DNA of 64,000 nt from Limnohabitans sp. T6-20 (lineage in GTDB: Bacteria > Pseudomonadota > Gammaproteobacteria > Burkholderiales > Burkholderiaceae_C). Both the position numbers and the translations under genes were made by a program. Location of the stretch: NCBI RefSeq assembly GCF_003063505.1, contig NZ_NERW01000003.1, forward strand, positions 186,001 through 250,000. Direction: 5' to 3'. A model generated the notes under the pieces. The model was not told the DNA's origin. It was given only the letters and a program-made list of their open reading frames with translations, and ran no database searches. Below are positions 35,321 to 43,761 of the stretch, piece by piece (positions within the stretch are counted from its first letter, which is position 1; each line of letters begins with the position of its first letter).

Positions 35321-35596
35321 ATGCCCTACACGCTGGTCTTTACCGACGCCTACATGCGCCGGGCTGTGCGCTTCATCAGACGGCATCCCGAACTGCGCAA
35401 CCAATACGCCAAAACACTGGCCTTACTGGAGTTGAATCCGCACCACCCGTCGCTGCGCTTGCACGCCCTGTCGGGGCGACTGACGGGCATGCATTCGGTG
35501 TCGATCAACCTGTCTTACCGCATCACCCTTGAACTGTTGATCCAAGACCAGCAAATCGTTCCCATCAACGTGGGCGATCACGATGCGGTTTATTGA
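35321..35596 (+). CDS. RelE/ParE-superfamily-like toxin
   Basis: A 91-residue basic protein of the size and pattern of RelE/YafQ/plasmid-stabilisation toxins: MPYTLVFTDAYMRRAVRFIR, then HPELRNQYAKTLALLELNPH, HALSGRLTGMHSVSINLSYR and the C-terminal IVPINVGDHDAVY. The LSGRLTG-x-x-SV-x-I-x-x-SYRI stretch and the final GDHD-x-VY match the RelE/YafQ-like group, which cleaves mRNA on the ribosome. It is 22 bases after the antitoxin gene. Activity is not demonstrated; key catalytic residues of this group vary. Confidence 0.75.
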   Translation: MPYTLVFTDAYMRRAVRFIRRHPELRNQYAKTLALLELNPHHPSLRLHALSGRLTGMHSVSINLSYRITLELLIQDQQIVPINVGDHDAVY

Positions 35597-35656
35597 GGCA
35601 GGCAACTGAGCACCCTGCAAAACGCCCAAACAAAAAGGGCGATTTCCGGTGATACA

Positions 35657-35678
35657 TTTGAATTCTTAAATATTCAAA
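35657..35678. promoter_or_regulatory. AT-rich inverted repeat upstream of a membrane-protein gene
   Basis: TTTGAAT (35657-35663) and ATTCAAA (35672-35678) form a perfect seven-pair dyad with an eight-base AT spacer, ending six bases before the ATG at 35685. The size and composition resemble operators of small dimeric repressors such as ArsR or MarR types. No regulator of that kind is encoded nearby. The site could also contribute a -10 region (TTAAAT). Confidence 0.45.
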
Positions 35679-35684
35679 ATCACC

Positions 35685-36116
35685 ATGAGCACCGTCACAA
35701 ACTCTCGCACCATCCTCAGTACCGCATGGGCGGGCATGCTGGCCATCTTGCTGGCCATGCTGTTGATCGACCCGCTGCAGTACCTCATGCGCGGGCAATA
35801 CGAAGACCTGAGCCAAACCCTGCAACACGACCCCGGCACCCTCGGCCTGCGGGTGCTCATGGTCATGCTCTGCCTAAACACACTCATGCAAGTAGGCATC
35901 CAGATGTTTTCGGGTCCCCGCTGGCGCAGTGGCGTGTTGGCGATCACCACACTCTATGGCTTGTTTTTCCTCGTCCACCAAGTGGTGCATGTCGCAGGCG
36001 GCGAAGCTTTAGGCCTGCACACCTTGCTGGATGTGACACACCACCTACTGGCCATCGTCGCCACGTTGGCCGCCTGGCGTTGGAAAAAAGAAGATGCTGC
36101 ATCGCCTACGGCTTGA
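35685..36116 (+). CDS. Small inner-membrane protein of unknown function
   Basis: A 143-residue protein with about four membrane helices (residues 12-30, 52-70, 80-102 and 115-133). Polar residues cluster near the third and fourth helices, including HQVVHVAGGEALGLH and DVTHHLLAIVAT with five histidines, which could bind a metal or heme; this is inference. I do not recognise the family. The gene stands alone between the toxin gene and the convergent parC, and a strong AT-rich inverted repeat lies just before its start. Confidence 0.65.
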   Translation: MSTVTNSRTILSTAWAGMLAILLAMLLIDPLQYLMRGQYEDLSQTLQHDPGTLGLRVLMVMLCLNTLMQVGIQMFSGPRWRSGVLAITTLYGLFFLVHQVVHVAGGEALGLHTLLDVTHHLLAIVATLAAWRWKKEDAASPTA

Positions 36117-36257
36117 CACGCGTTTGCGCCAAGTCACACGGTAGATCGTGTCTTAAGCCCCGACATGTAGCCTGAGTTCGAACCAGCTATATCGGACCCA
36201 AAGATACTGACCTGAATACCTCAACCCATTGAAGACTTCGCAGGGCGTATCAATAGA

Positions 36258-38627
36258 TCACTCCACCCGCGTCACCCGACTCGGCTTGAACCCGAGGTCC
36301 GCCACACGGCCCTTTTTGGCGCGGGCCGCTTTGGCGTTGTTCAGGCTGCGGATTTCCAGCGTTTCCTCGCGCGCTTTGCCGCCTCGGCCAATGCCTTCGA
36401 TCTTGACGCTGCGGGTGTAGGCCGCTGCGCCCGCCAAGGTGTCTTTGGCTTCGAGGTCGATCAGCATCAGGCCTCGGCCACCTTTTTCCATGGTTTTGAG
36501 TTCGCTGATTTCGAACGTCAGCACCCGACCGCCGGTGCTGGCACAGCAGACGCTGGTGGCCGCAGGCATGGCTTGTTTGTCGGCCGGCACGGTGGCGCTG
36601 GAGCCGCTCACATGGCTGGGAGCGCAGACGGTTTCGCCTTCGCCCAAGCTGATGAAGGCTTTGCCTGCCTTGTTGCGCGAGACCATGTTTTCGACCGAGG
36701 CCATGAAGCCATAACCGCCGGAGCCGCTGAGCAGCAGTGTGGCGTTGGACGGGCCTGCAAAGTAGTGGGCAATTTGCGTGGTGGGTTCCAGCTCGATCAG
36801 CGTGGTCACGGGCTGGCCGTCGCCTCGGGCACCGGGCAGTGTGGCCACCGGGACGCTGTAGATGCGGCCGTTGCTGCCGAAAATCAGCAGCGTGTCCACC
36901 GTGCGGCATTCAAAAGTGCCATACAAACCGTCGCCCGCCTTGAAGGCGAAGCTGGTGGCGTCGTGGCCGTGTCCTGTGCGGGCACGCACCCAGCCTTTTT
37001 CCGACACGACCACCGTCACCGGCTCGTCCACCACCTTGACTTCGGCGATGGCTTTTTTCTCTTCCTGGATCAGCGTGCGGCGTGGGTCAGCAAAGGTTTT
37101 GGCGTCGGCTTCGATCTCTTTGACCATCAGGCGGCGCAACGCGGCGGGGCTGCCCAGAATCTCTTCGAGCTTGCCCTGTTCTTCGCGCAGCTCAGACAAC
37201 TCCTGCTCGATCTTGATGGCCTCCAGCCGGGCCAGTTGGCGCAGGCGGATTTCCAGGATGTCTTCAGCCTGACGATCGCTGAGCTTGAAGGCTTCGATCA
37301 GCGCTGGCTTGGGCTCGTCGCTGTGCCGGATGATGCGGATCACCTCGTCGATGTTGAGCAACACCAGCTGACGGCCTTCCAGAATGTGGATGCGGTCCAA
37401 CACTTTGTTCAGGCGGTGCTGGCTGCGGCGGGTGATGGTGATTTGGCGGAAAGTGACCCACTCCACAATCATCTGGCGCAGTGACTTTTGAATCGGCTTG
37501 CCGTCAATGCCGACCGAGGTCATGTTGATCGACGACGAGGTTTCCAGGCTGGTGTGCGCCAGCAAGGCGGTGATGAGTTCTTGCTGCTCAATGCGGCTGG
37601 TTTTGGGCTCAAACACCAGGCGCACCGCGGCGTCTTTGCTGGACTCGTCGCGCACCACGTCGAGCACATTCAAGATGCTGGCCTTGAGCTGCATCTGGTC
37701 GGTGCTGAGCGCTTTTTTACCGGCTTTGACTTTGGGGTTGGTGAGTTCTTCGATCTCTTCGAGCACGCGCTGCGAGCTGACGCCTTGCGGCAATTCGGTC
37801 ACCACTAACTGCCATTGGCCGCGGGCGAGTTCTTCGATCTTCCAACGGGCACGTACTTTGAGGCTGCCGCGACCGGTGCGGTACGCGTCGGCAATGTCGC
37901 TGGCCGGGCTGATGATCTGGCCGCCACCGGGGAAGTCGGGGCCTGGAATGATGGCCATCAACTCGCTGTCGCTGAGCTTGTCGTTTTTGATCAAGGCCAC
38001 GCAAGCGTCGGCCACTTCGCGCAGGTTGTGGCTGGGAATTTCGGTGGCCAGGCCCACGGCAATGCCGCTGGCGCCGTTGAGCAAGCTGAAGGGCAAGCGG
38101 GCGGGCAGCTGGCGCGGCTCTTCGGTAGAGCCGTCGTAGTTGGGAATGAAATCCACCGTGCCCATGTCGATCTCGTCGAGCAGCAAGCTGGTGATGCGCG
38201 ACAAGCGCGCTTCGGTGTAACGCATGGCGGCAGCGCCGTCGCCGTCGCGCGAGCCAAAGTTGCCCTGGCCGTCGATCAGCGGATAGCGCTGCGAAAAGTC
38301 TTGCGCCATGCGCACCAGCGCGTCATAGGCGGCGGTGTCGCCGTGCGGGTGGTAGCGGCCCAGCACATCACCCACCACGCGGGCGCTTTTGACAGGCTTG
38401 GCTGCGGTGTTGTTGTTGGGGCCGCTGTAGGACAAACCCATGCGGTCCATCGAATACAAAATGCGCCGCTGCACCGGCTTTTGGCCGTCGCACACATCGG
38501 GCAAGGCGCGGCCTTTGACGACGGACAGCGCGTACTCGAGGTAGGCCCGCTGGGCGTAGGCGCCCAGGTGGTCGCCTTCGGGCGCGGCAGGTTGCAGTGA
38601 AGTTTCAGGGGTCAGCAAATCGGTCAT
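36258..38627 (-). CDS. parC: DNA topoisomerase IV subunit A
   Basis: A 789-residue ParC, the breakage-reunion subunit of topoisomerase IV, which separates linked daughter chromosomes. The N-terminal domain has [37 protein letters not shown] and the catalytic tyrosine in [13 protein letters not shown] (Tyr near 137). The C-terminal region (from about residue 500) is a short beta-pinwheel. At the sites equivalent to E. coli ParC Ser80 and Glu84 this protein has Thr98 and Asp102. Its ATG overlaps the stop of the upstream BRO-N gene (ATGA), so translation is probably coupled. Confidence 0.96.
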   Translation of the reverse strand: MTDLLTPETSLQPAAPEGDHLGAYAQRAYLEYALSVVKGRALPDVCDGQKPVQRRILYSMDRMGLSYSGPNNNTAAKPVKSARVVGDVLGRYHPHGDTAAYDALVRMAQDFSQRYPLIDGQGNFGSRDGDGAAAMRYTEARLSRITSLLLDEIDMGTVDFIPNYDGSTEEPRQLPARLPFSLLNGASGIAVGLATEIPSHNLREVADACVALIKNDKLSDSELMAIIPGPDFPGGGQIISPASDIADAYRTGRGSLKVRARWKIEELARGQWQLVVTELPQGVSSQRVLEEIEELTNPKVKAGKKALSTDQMQLKASILNVLDVVRDESSKDAAVRLVFEPKTSRIEQQELITALLAHTSLETSSSINMTSVGIDGKPIQKSLRQMIVEWVTFRQITITRRSQHRLNKVLDRIHILEGRQLVLLNIDEVIRIIRHSDEPKPALIEAFKLSDRQAEDILEIRLRQLARLEAIKIEQELSELREEQGKLEEILGSPAALRRLMVKEIEADAKTFADPRRTLIQEEKKAIAEVKVVDEPVTVVVSEKGWVRARTGHGHDATSFAFKAGDGLYGTFECRTVDTLLIFGSNGRIYSVPVATLPGARGDGQPVTTLIELEPTTQIAHYFAGPSNATLLLSGSGGYGFMASVENMVSRNKAGKAFISLGEGETVCAPSHVSGSSATVPADKQAMPAATSVCCASTGGRVLTFEISELKTMEKGGRGLMLIDLEAKDTLAGAAAYTRSVKIEGIGRGGKAREETLEIRSLNNAKAARAKKGRVADLGFKPSRVTRVE

Positions 38628-39499
38628 CTTTTGGGCGCGTTTTTGTTTTTGCGTTCGGGTGTTTGGGGGATTTGGGCAGGCATTGATTTGCCGGGCGGCA
38701 AAAAGTTACTGCCCGTCACCACTTTTTGCCCCGTGCGTTTTTCCAGATCGTCTTTGGCGCGCTTGGCCACCCGGCCACCTTCTTTGCCAGCTTTGGCGTT
38801 TTGTTGCAGGCCTTGGGCTTCTTCGGTTTCAGCAATCTGGCGGGTGGACAGTTCGGCCAATGCGGTAAAGATGAGTTCTGCCTCGCTCATGTGGTCGCGC
38901 AGGTTCTGTGTTTTCAAAGACTTGAGCGACTTGTGTGCCTGCACGCTCAAGCCTGTCCATTCTTGGTGAATGATGTTGGTGAGCAGCGCGAATTCGTCCG
39001 CCTTTTCAACGCCACTTTCCTTCCAGTAATCGGTCAACTTATTGCGGGTTTCTTGCCCCGTCATGCGCTGCTGAATCCACTTGGTGCTGCGTCCCAGCTT
39101 TTGCCAGTTTTCGCGGGCGCGCTGAAGACTTTGTGCAGGGTCGGCCATTTCTTGCATGCGCTCATGGCCGACCTTGGCCAGCCAGCGCTTGAACGGCTCG
39201 GCTTTGGGAGAGGGTATCGACTGAATCAGGCGCAAGAGTGTGGGCACATCGGCGGCCAGCGTTTTGCGCATGACCCCGGACTCACTGGGCATAGGCACCT
39301 GGGGACAATTTGTCCCCAGGTAGCTACCCAATTCAGCATCGCGCTTGCGCAGTTTTTTCAAGTAATCAGTGGGGTTGATGCTGTCGGTCAGCACCTCCAC
39401 CACGTCCACCACGGAGAAATACCACTTCTCCTGCGCGGCGTCCCAATGCGAGCGCACGCGGGTGGACTCAAACAGTTGGACGGGCTGAGCGGTCGTCAT
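38624..39499 (-). CDS. BRO-N / DinD-like protein between parE and parC
   Basis: A 291-residue protein. The N-terminus (about residues 8-110) looks like a BRO-N domain: [60 protein letters not shown]. The C-terminal half ([57 protein letters not shown]) resembles the C-terminal half of E. coli DinD, an SOS-induced protein reported to inhibit RecA. BRO-N proteins are otherwise common as phage antirepressors. The gene starts 25 bases after parE and its stop overlaps the parC start, so it is embedded in the topoisomerase IV operon. No other phage gene is near. The function here is unknown. Confidence 0.8.
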   Translation of the reverse strand: MTTAQPVQLFESTRVRSHWDAAQEKWYFSVVDVVEVLTDSINPTDYLKKLRKRDAELGSYLGTNCPQVPMPSESGVMRKTLAADVPTLLRLIQSIPSPKAEPFKRWLAKVGHERMQEMADPAQSLQRARENWQKLGRSTKWIQQRMTGQETRNKLTDYWKESGVEKADEFALLTNIIHQEWTGLSVQAHKSLKSLKTQNLRDHMSEAELIFTALAELSTRQIAETEEAQGLQQNAKAGKEGGRVAKRAKDDLEKRTGQKVVTGSNFLPPGKSMPAQIPQTPERKNKNAPKR

Positions 39500-39524
39500 G
39501 GCATCTTAGACATCACTGTTGACA

Positions 39525-41516
39525 TCAAACGTCGATTTCGATGCTGTCGCCGTGCAGTTCCATCAGCTCGCGGCGGGCGGCAGCTTCGCCTTTGCCCATG
39601 AGCTGGGTCATGAGGTTTTCAGTCCCGGCGTTGTCCAGTGGCCCCAGCTCGATCGGCAGCAGGCGTCGCGTATCGGGGTTGAGCGTGGTGTCCCACAGCT
39701 GCTCGGCGCTCATCTCGCCCAAGCCCTTGAAGCGGCTGATGCTCCAGCCGCCTTCTTTGACGCCGTCTTTGCGCAGCTTGTCGATGATGGCCGTGAGCTC
39801 GCCCTCGTCCAGCGCATAGGCTTTGGAAGCGGGCTTTTTGCCGCGCGCCGGCGCATCGACGCGGAACAGCGGAGGACGCGCCACATACAGGTGCCCGGCT
39901 TCGATCAGCTTGGGGAAATGGCGGAAGAACAAGGTCAGCAGCAGCACCTGGATGTGCGAGCCGTCCACGTCCGCGTCGGACAAGATACACACCTTGCCGT
40001 AGCGCAAATTGCTCATGTCGGGGTTGTCATTCGGCCCGTGCGGGTCCACGCCAATGGCCACCGAGATGTCGTGGATTTCGTTGTTGGCAAACAGGCGGTC
40101 ACGGTCCACTTCCCAGGTGTTGAGCACCTTGCCGCGCAGGGGCAAGATGGCCTGGCACTCTTTGTTGCGGCCCATCTTGGCGCTGCCACCGGCCGAGTCG
40201 CCCTCGACCAAAAACACCTCGTTGTGCAGGATGTCTTTGCTCTCGCAGTCGGTCAGCTTGCCTGGCAGCACGGCCACGCCGGAGCTCTTGCGCTTTTCGA
40301 CCTTTTGGCCCGCTTTTTGGCGGGTTTGCGCGGCCTTGATGGCCAGCTCGGCCAGCTTTTTGCCGTAGTCCACATGCTCGTTGAGCCACAGCTCCAGCGC
40401 CGGGCGCACAAAGCTGGACACCAGTCGCACCGCGTCGCGCGAGTTCAGGCGTTCCTTGATCTGGCCCTGGAATTGCGGGTCGAGCACCTTGGCGCTCAGC
40501 ACATAGCTGGCGCGGGCAAACACGTCTTCGGGCATGAGCTTGACGCCTTTGGGCAGCAAGCCATGCAGCTCAATGAAGCTTTTGACGGCCGTGAACAGGC
40601 CATCGCGCAAGCCGCTGTCGTGCGTGCCGCCCGCGCTGGTGGGGATCAGGTTGACGTAGCTCTCGCGCACCGGCGCGCCGTCTTCGGTAAACGCCACGGC
40701 CCACGAAGCGCCCTCGCCTTCGGCAAAGCTGTCGTTGTTGCCGTCGGCAAAGCCTTCGCCTTCAAACAGCGGGATGACCGGGTCACCGTTGAGCGTTTGC
40801 GTCAGGTAGTCGCGCAGACCGGCTTTGTATTGCCACTGCTGGGTTTCTTTGGTTTTTTCATTCACCAAAGTCACCGTCACACCCGGCATGAGCACCGCTT
40901 TGCTGCGCAGCAGGTGCGTCAGCTCGTTCATGGGCAGGTTGCTGGATTCGAAGTATTTGGCATCGGGCCAGGCGCGAACCGTGGTGCCTTGTTTGCGGTC
41001 GCCCTCGCCTGTGGCGCGTTTGACCAAAGGCTCGGTCACGTCGCCGTCCGAGAACACCAGGGTGGCCACCTGGCCTTCGCGGTAGCTGGTGGCTTCCAGC
41101 CGTTTGGACAGCGCATTGGTCACACTCACGCCCACGCCGTGCAAACCGCCAGAGAAGCTGTAGGCCCCGCCCTTGCCCTTGTCGAACTTGCCGCCCGCGT
41201 GCAGGCGGGTGAACACCAGCTCGATCACCGGGGCGTTTTCTTCGGGGTGCATGCCAAATGGAATGCCCCGGCCATCGTCTTCGATGCTGACCGAGCCGTC
41301 GACGTGCAGAACCACTTTGATCTTTTTACCGTAACCCGCCAGCGCCTCGTCGGCGGCGTTGTCCAGCACTTCCTGAATGATGTGCAGGGGGTTGTCGGTG
41401 CGGGTGTACATGCCCGGACGTTGCTTGACGGGCTCCAGACCTTTGAGGACTCGGATGGAGCCTTCGGAATAATCACTCGAGGCGCTGGAAGTTTTGACAG
41501 TTGATTGGGTGGCCAT
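39525..41516 (-). CDS. parE: DNA topoisomerase IV subunit B
   Basis: A 663-residue ParE, the ATPase subunit of topoisomerase IV. The GHKL ATPase site is visible in EVLDNAADEALAGYG, IEDDGRGIPFGMHP and GGLHGVGVSVTNALS. The TOPRIM region has FLVEGDSAGGSAKMGRNKEC, ILPLRGKVLNTWEVD and ILSDADVDGSHI. The ILPLRGKVLN block and the length separate it from GyrB. ATG 41516 (MATQSTVKTS) is the natural start; the open frame upstream is non-conserved. It is the first gene of a parE-BRO-parC operon. There is no Shine-Dalgarno before the start, and a TACAAT hexamer lies eight bases upstream. Confidence 0.96.
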   Translation of the reverse strand: MATQSTVKTSSASSDYSEGSIRVLKGLEPVKQRPGMYTRTDNPLHIIQEVLDNAADEALAGYGKKIKVVLHVDGSVSIEDDGRGIPFGMHPEENAPVIELVFTRLHAGGKFDKGKGGAYSFSGGLHGVGVSVTNALSKRLEATSYREGQVATLVFSDGDVTEPLVKRATGEGDRKQGTTVRAWPDAKYFESSNLPMNELTHLLRSKAVLMPGVTVTLVNEKTKETQQWQYKAGLRDYLTQTLNGDPVIPLFEGEGFADGNNDSFAEGEGASWAVAFTEDGAPVRESYVNLIPTSAGGTHDSGLRDGLFTAVKSFIELHGLLPKGVKLMPEDVFARASYVLSAKVLDPQFQGQIKERLNSRDAVRLVSSFVRPALELWLNEHVDYGKKLAELAIKAAQTRQKAGQKVEKRKSSGVAVLPGKLTDCESKDILHNEVFLVEGDSAGGSAKMGRNKECQAILPLRGKVLNTWEVDRDRLFANNEIHDISVAIGVDPHGPNDNPDMSNLRYGKVCILSDADVDGSHIQVLLLTLFFRHFPKLIEAGHLYVARPPLFRVDAPARGKKPASKAYALDEGELTAIIDKLRKDGVKEGGWSISRFKGLGEMSAEQLWDTTLNPDTRRLLPIELGPLDNAGTENLMTQLMGKGEAAARRELMELHGDSIEIDV

Positions 41517-41524
41517 GGTGGCGG

Positions 41525-41530
41525 ATTGTA
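41525..41530 (-). promoter_or_regulatory. Candidate -10 element of parE (possibly leaderless transcript)
   Basis: TACAAT on the minus strand ends eight bases before the parE ATG, the distance expected if transcription starts at the A of the start codon. The absence of a ribosome-binding site supports this. A convincing -35 is not visible. Confidence 0.35.
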
Positions 41531-41636
41531 GTGGGAATTCAGAGCAATAACTGGATGAATAAACAGTAAACACCACAGGATTGAAGCCGTCCTTTGAGAG
41601 ACGAGGTGTCTGCCTGAGATTGGTTACATTCCAAGG

Positions 41637-42848
41637 ATGCAACACAAACCGCTTTCTTTATTTCAGGTCTTGGCCTGCGGCGCAGCCATCGTCACCTTGT
41701 CCATGGGCATTCGCCACGGCTTTGGTCTGTGGCTGCAACCGGTCACCCAATCGCAAGGCTGGGGACGCCAAGAATTCGCTTTTGCCATGGCCATACAGAA
41801 CCTGACCTGGGGCTTGATGGGTATTTTTGCGGGCATGTTGGCCGACAAATTTGGCGCTTTCCGCGTCATCTCAGCCGGTGCCATGCTGTACGCATTGGGT
41901 CTGGTGGGCATGTCGCAAGCCCAAACGCCCTGGATGTTTGCGCTGTTCACGGGCGTCATCATTGGCACCGCGCAGGCGGGCACCACCTATGCCGTGATTT
42001 ACGGTGTGATCGGGCGCAATGTGTCTGCTGAGCGCCGCTCCTGGGCGATGGGCATAGCCGCTGCGGCGGGCAGTTTCGGGCAGTTCTTGATGGTGCCCGT
42101 CGAGGGCATGCTGATCAGCCAGACGGGCTGGCAAACCGCATTGCTGATTCTGGCCACCGCCACAGCGCTCATCATTCCGCTGGCCTGGGGCCTGCGCGAG
42201 CCGGCTTTGCACGCACCCGGCCAAGTCAAGCGCGAACAAACCATTGCCCAATCGCTCAAAGAAGCTTTCCAGTACCCCAGTTTTCAGCTGCTGATGGCGG
42301 GCTATTTTGTGTGTGGTTTTCAGGTCGTTTTCATTGGCGTGCACATGCCCAGCTACTTGAAGGACCACGGCCTGGCACCGCAGGTTGCCAGCTACGCGCT
42401 TGCCCTGATCGGGCTGTTCAACGTGTTTGGCACCTATATCGCAGGCACGATGGGCCAAAGAATGGCCAAAAAGAACATCCTGGCCTTCATTTACCTGTCT
42501 CGCTCCGTGGCCATCGCGCTGTTTTTGCTGGCCCCGCTCACGCCCACCAGCGTCTACATCTTCTCGGCCGTAATGGGTTTGCTGTGGCTGTCCACCGTGC
42601 CGCCCACCAACGCGGCTGTGGCCCAGATTTTTGGCGTGGCGCATTTGTCCATGCTCAGCGGCTTCATCTTTTTCAGCCACCAAATTGGCTCGTTCATGGG
42701 CGTTTGGCTCGGCGGTTACCTGTACGACAAAACCGGCAGCTATGACATCGTTTGGTATCTGGCCATTGCCTTGGGCATCTTTGCCACACTGGTGAACTTG
42801 CCTGTGCGCGAAAGCCCCATTCAACGACATTCGCCACAAGCCGCATGA
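41637..42848 (+). CDS. MFS transporter
   Basis: A 403-residue major facilitator with about 12 helices. The loop 2-3 motif is MLADKFGAFRVISAGAMLYA, corresponding to the MFS A motif (G-x-x-x-D-R/K). The N-terminus GIRHGFGLWLQPVTQSQGW and QNLTWGLMGIFAGMLADKFG resemble the oxalate/formate-antiporter-like (OFA) or monocarboxylate group; the substrate is not assignable. AAGG lies four bases before ATG 41637. It is divergent from parE with 120 bases between. Its stop overlaps the start of the next small gene (ATGA). Confidence 0.9.
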   Translation: MQHKPLSLFQVLACGAAIVTLSMGIRHGFGLWLQPVTQSQGWGRQEFAFAMAIQNLTWGLMGIFAGMLADKFGAFRVISAGAMLYALGLVGMSQAQTPWMFALFTGVIIGTAQAGTTYAVIYGVIGRNVSAERRSWAMGIAAAAGSFGQFLMVPVEGMLISQTGWQTALLILATATALIIPLAWGLREPALHAPGQVKREQTIAQSLKEAFQYPSFQLLMAGYFVCGFQVVFIGVHMPSYLKDHGLAPQVASYALALIGLFNVFGTYIAGTMGQRMAKKNILAFIYLSRSVAIALFLLAPLTPTSVYIFSAVMGLLWLSTVPPTNAAVAQIFGVAHLSMLSGFIFFSHQIGSFMGVWLGGYLYDKTGSYDIVWYLAIALGIFATLVNLPVRESPIQRHSPQAA

Positions 42849-43087
42849 GCGCCAGCCTGCCCGACACCCCAACTGGGCGCGAGCCCAGCAGGCTCACGAA
42901 CGCAAGCGTGCCGACAGCGCCCGTTCAGGCATCCGAGCTGAACCGACCTTCGGCCGCAGGGGCGACCTCCTACAAAAAACCGGGGGTCTGGATCGCGGTT
43001 GCGCTGATGTTGGGCGTCACGTTCTGGCTTTATGCCAAACCCGGCGTGGTCGTCATGCTGGCGGACCAACTGTGGTCTTGTTTCTGA
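42845..43087 (+). CDS. Small single-helix membrane protein with a REP-like pair inside its coding region
   Basis: An 80-residue frame that starts in an ATGA overlap with the MFS stop. Residues about 46-80 (KKPGVWIAVALMLGVTFWLY, ending MLADQLWSCF) form one membrane helix plus a short tail and look like a real small protein. Residues about 10-43 are encoded by DNA that contains two REP-like elements (42873-42901 and 42948-42973) and are low in recognisable structure. The element may have extended or interrupted an originally shorter gene. I do not recognise the family. Confidence 0.6.
   Translation: MSASLPDTPTGREPSRLTNASVPTAPVQASELNRPSAAGATSYKKPGVWIAVALMLGVTFWLYAKPGVVVMLADQLWSCF
42873..42973. 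repeat. REP-like pair, site 6 (inside a small gene)
   Basis: At 42873-42901 a diverged A-type copy has the stem GAGCC-CAGCA-GGCTC between TGGGCGC and ACGAAC flanks. At 42948-42973 a B-type reverse copy reads CTTCGGCCGC, then AGGG, then GCGACC, ending TCCTAC. Both lie in the reading frame at 42845-43087 without breaking it. Confidence 0.65.
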
Positions 43088-43106
43088 TATTGCCTACGAG
43101 TTGAAC

Positions 43107-43652
43107 ATGCACGGCACCGAAAATCCTTCTGCCTGGGTCCAGCGCTGGAGCCACTTGATAGCCCCTCAAAGCCGTGTGCTCGATGTCGCTTGCGGCGCGG
43201 GTCGCCACATGCGCTGGCTGGCTGCCCAAGGCCACCACCCGCAAGGCGTGGACCGCAACCCCGATGCCGTGGCCTTGGCACAGGCTTTTGGCGCCGTCAC
43301 CTGCGCCGACATTGAGAACGGCACCTGGCCTTTCGCGGGCCAGACTTTTGGGGCCGTGGTCGTGACCCACTACCTGTGGCGACCCCTGTTGCCCGCCATC
43401 GTGCAGTGCGTGGCTGCGGGTGGCGTGCTGATTTACGAAACCTTTGCCGCTGGCAACGAAACCGTGGGCAAACCCTCACGGCCTGACTTTTTGCTGCAAC
43501 CCAGTGAACTGCTGCGGGCCACCGAAGGTTTGCGCACCGTGGCCTATGAAGACGGCTTTGAGACATCGCCAGACCGGTTTGTTCAGCGCATTGTCGCTGT
43601 GCGCCCCTTGACCGCTGACGATGTCGTGCGTTGGTCTTTGAAAGCGAATTGA
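43107..43652 (+). CDS. SAM-dependent methyltransferase
   Basis: A 181-residue class I methyltransferase. Motif I is RVLDVACGAGRHMRWLA with the acidic loop GVDRNPDAVALA; FGAVVVTHYLWRPLLPAIVQ and GGVLIYETFAAGNE are the motif IV-V region. It resembles the short TehB/UbiE-like methyltransferases; the acceptor is unknown. The ATG at 43107 gives MHGTENPSAWVQRW; a TTG two codons upstream is possible. It follows the small membrane gene by 19 bases on the same strand. Confidence 0.88.
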   Translation: MHGTENPSAWVQRWSHLIAPQSRVLDVACGAGRHMRWLAAQGHHPQGVDRNPDAVALAQAFGAVTCADIENGTWPFAGQTFGAVVVTHYLWRPLLPAIVQCVAAGGVLIYETFAAGNETVGKPSRPDFLLQPSELLRATEGLRTVAYEDGFETSPDRFVQRIVAVRPLTADDVVRWSLKAN

Positions 43653-43761
43653 GTTGACTCCGGGTTTTTCCTGCCGCCTCCGATGACATTCACCCGGTCC
43701 GGGGACATAAAACCGGTCGGCAATCGTTAGAATGGGTTTTTTCTGTTCAGAAGCACCTGAC

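Noticed and set aside
36120..36200. A tRNA-like T-loop (GAGTTCGAACC) in the gap between the membrane-protein gene and parC
   Set aside because: The flanking bases do not form a T-stem, and no acceptor, D or anticodon arm can be placed around it.
38624..39499. The BRO-N gene as part of a prophage
   Set aside because: Both neighbours are parE and parC with tight spacing and an ATGA overlap, and no other phage gene, integrase or attachment repeat is present.
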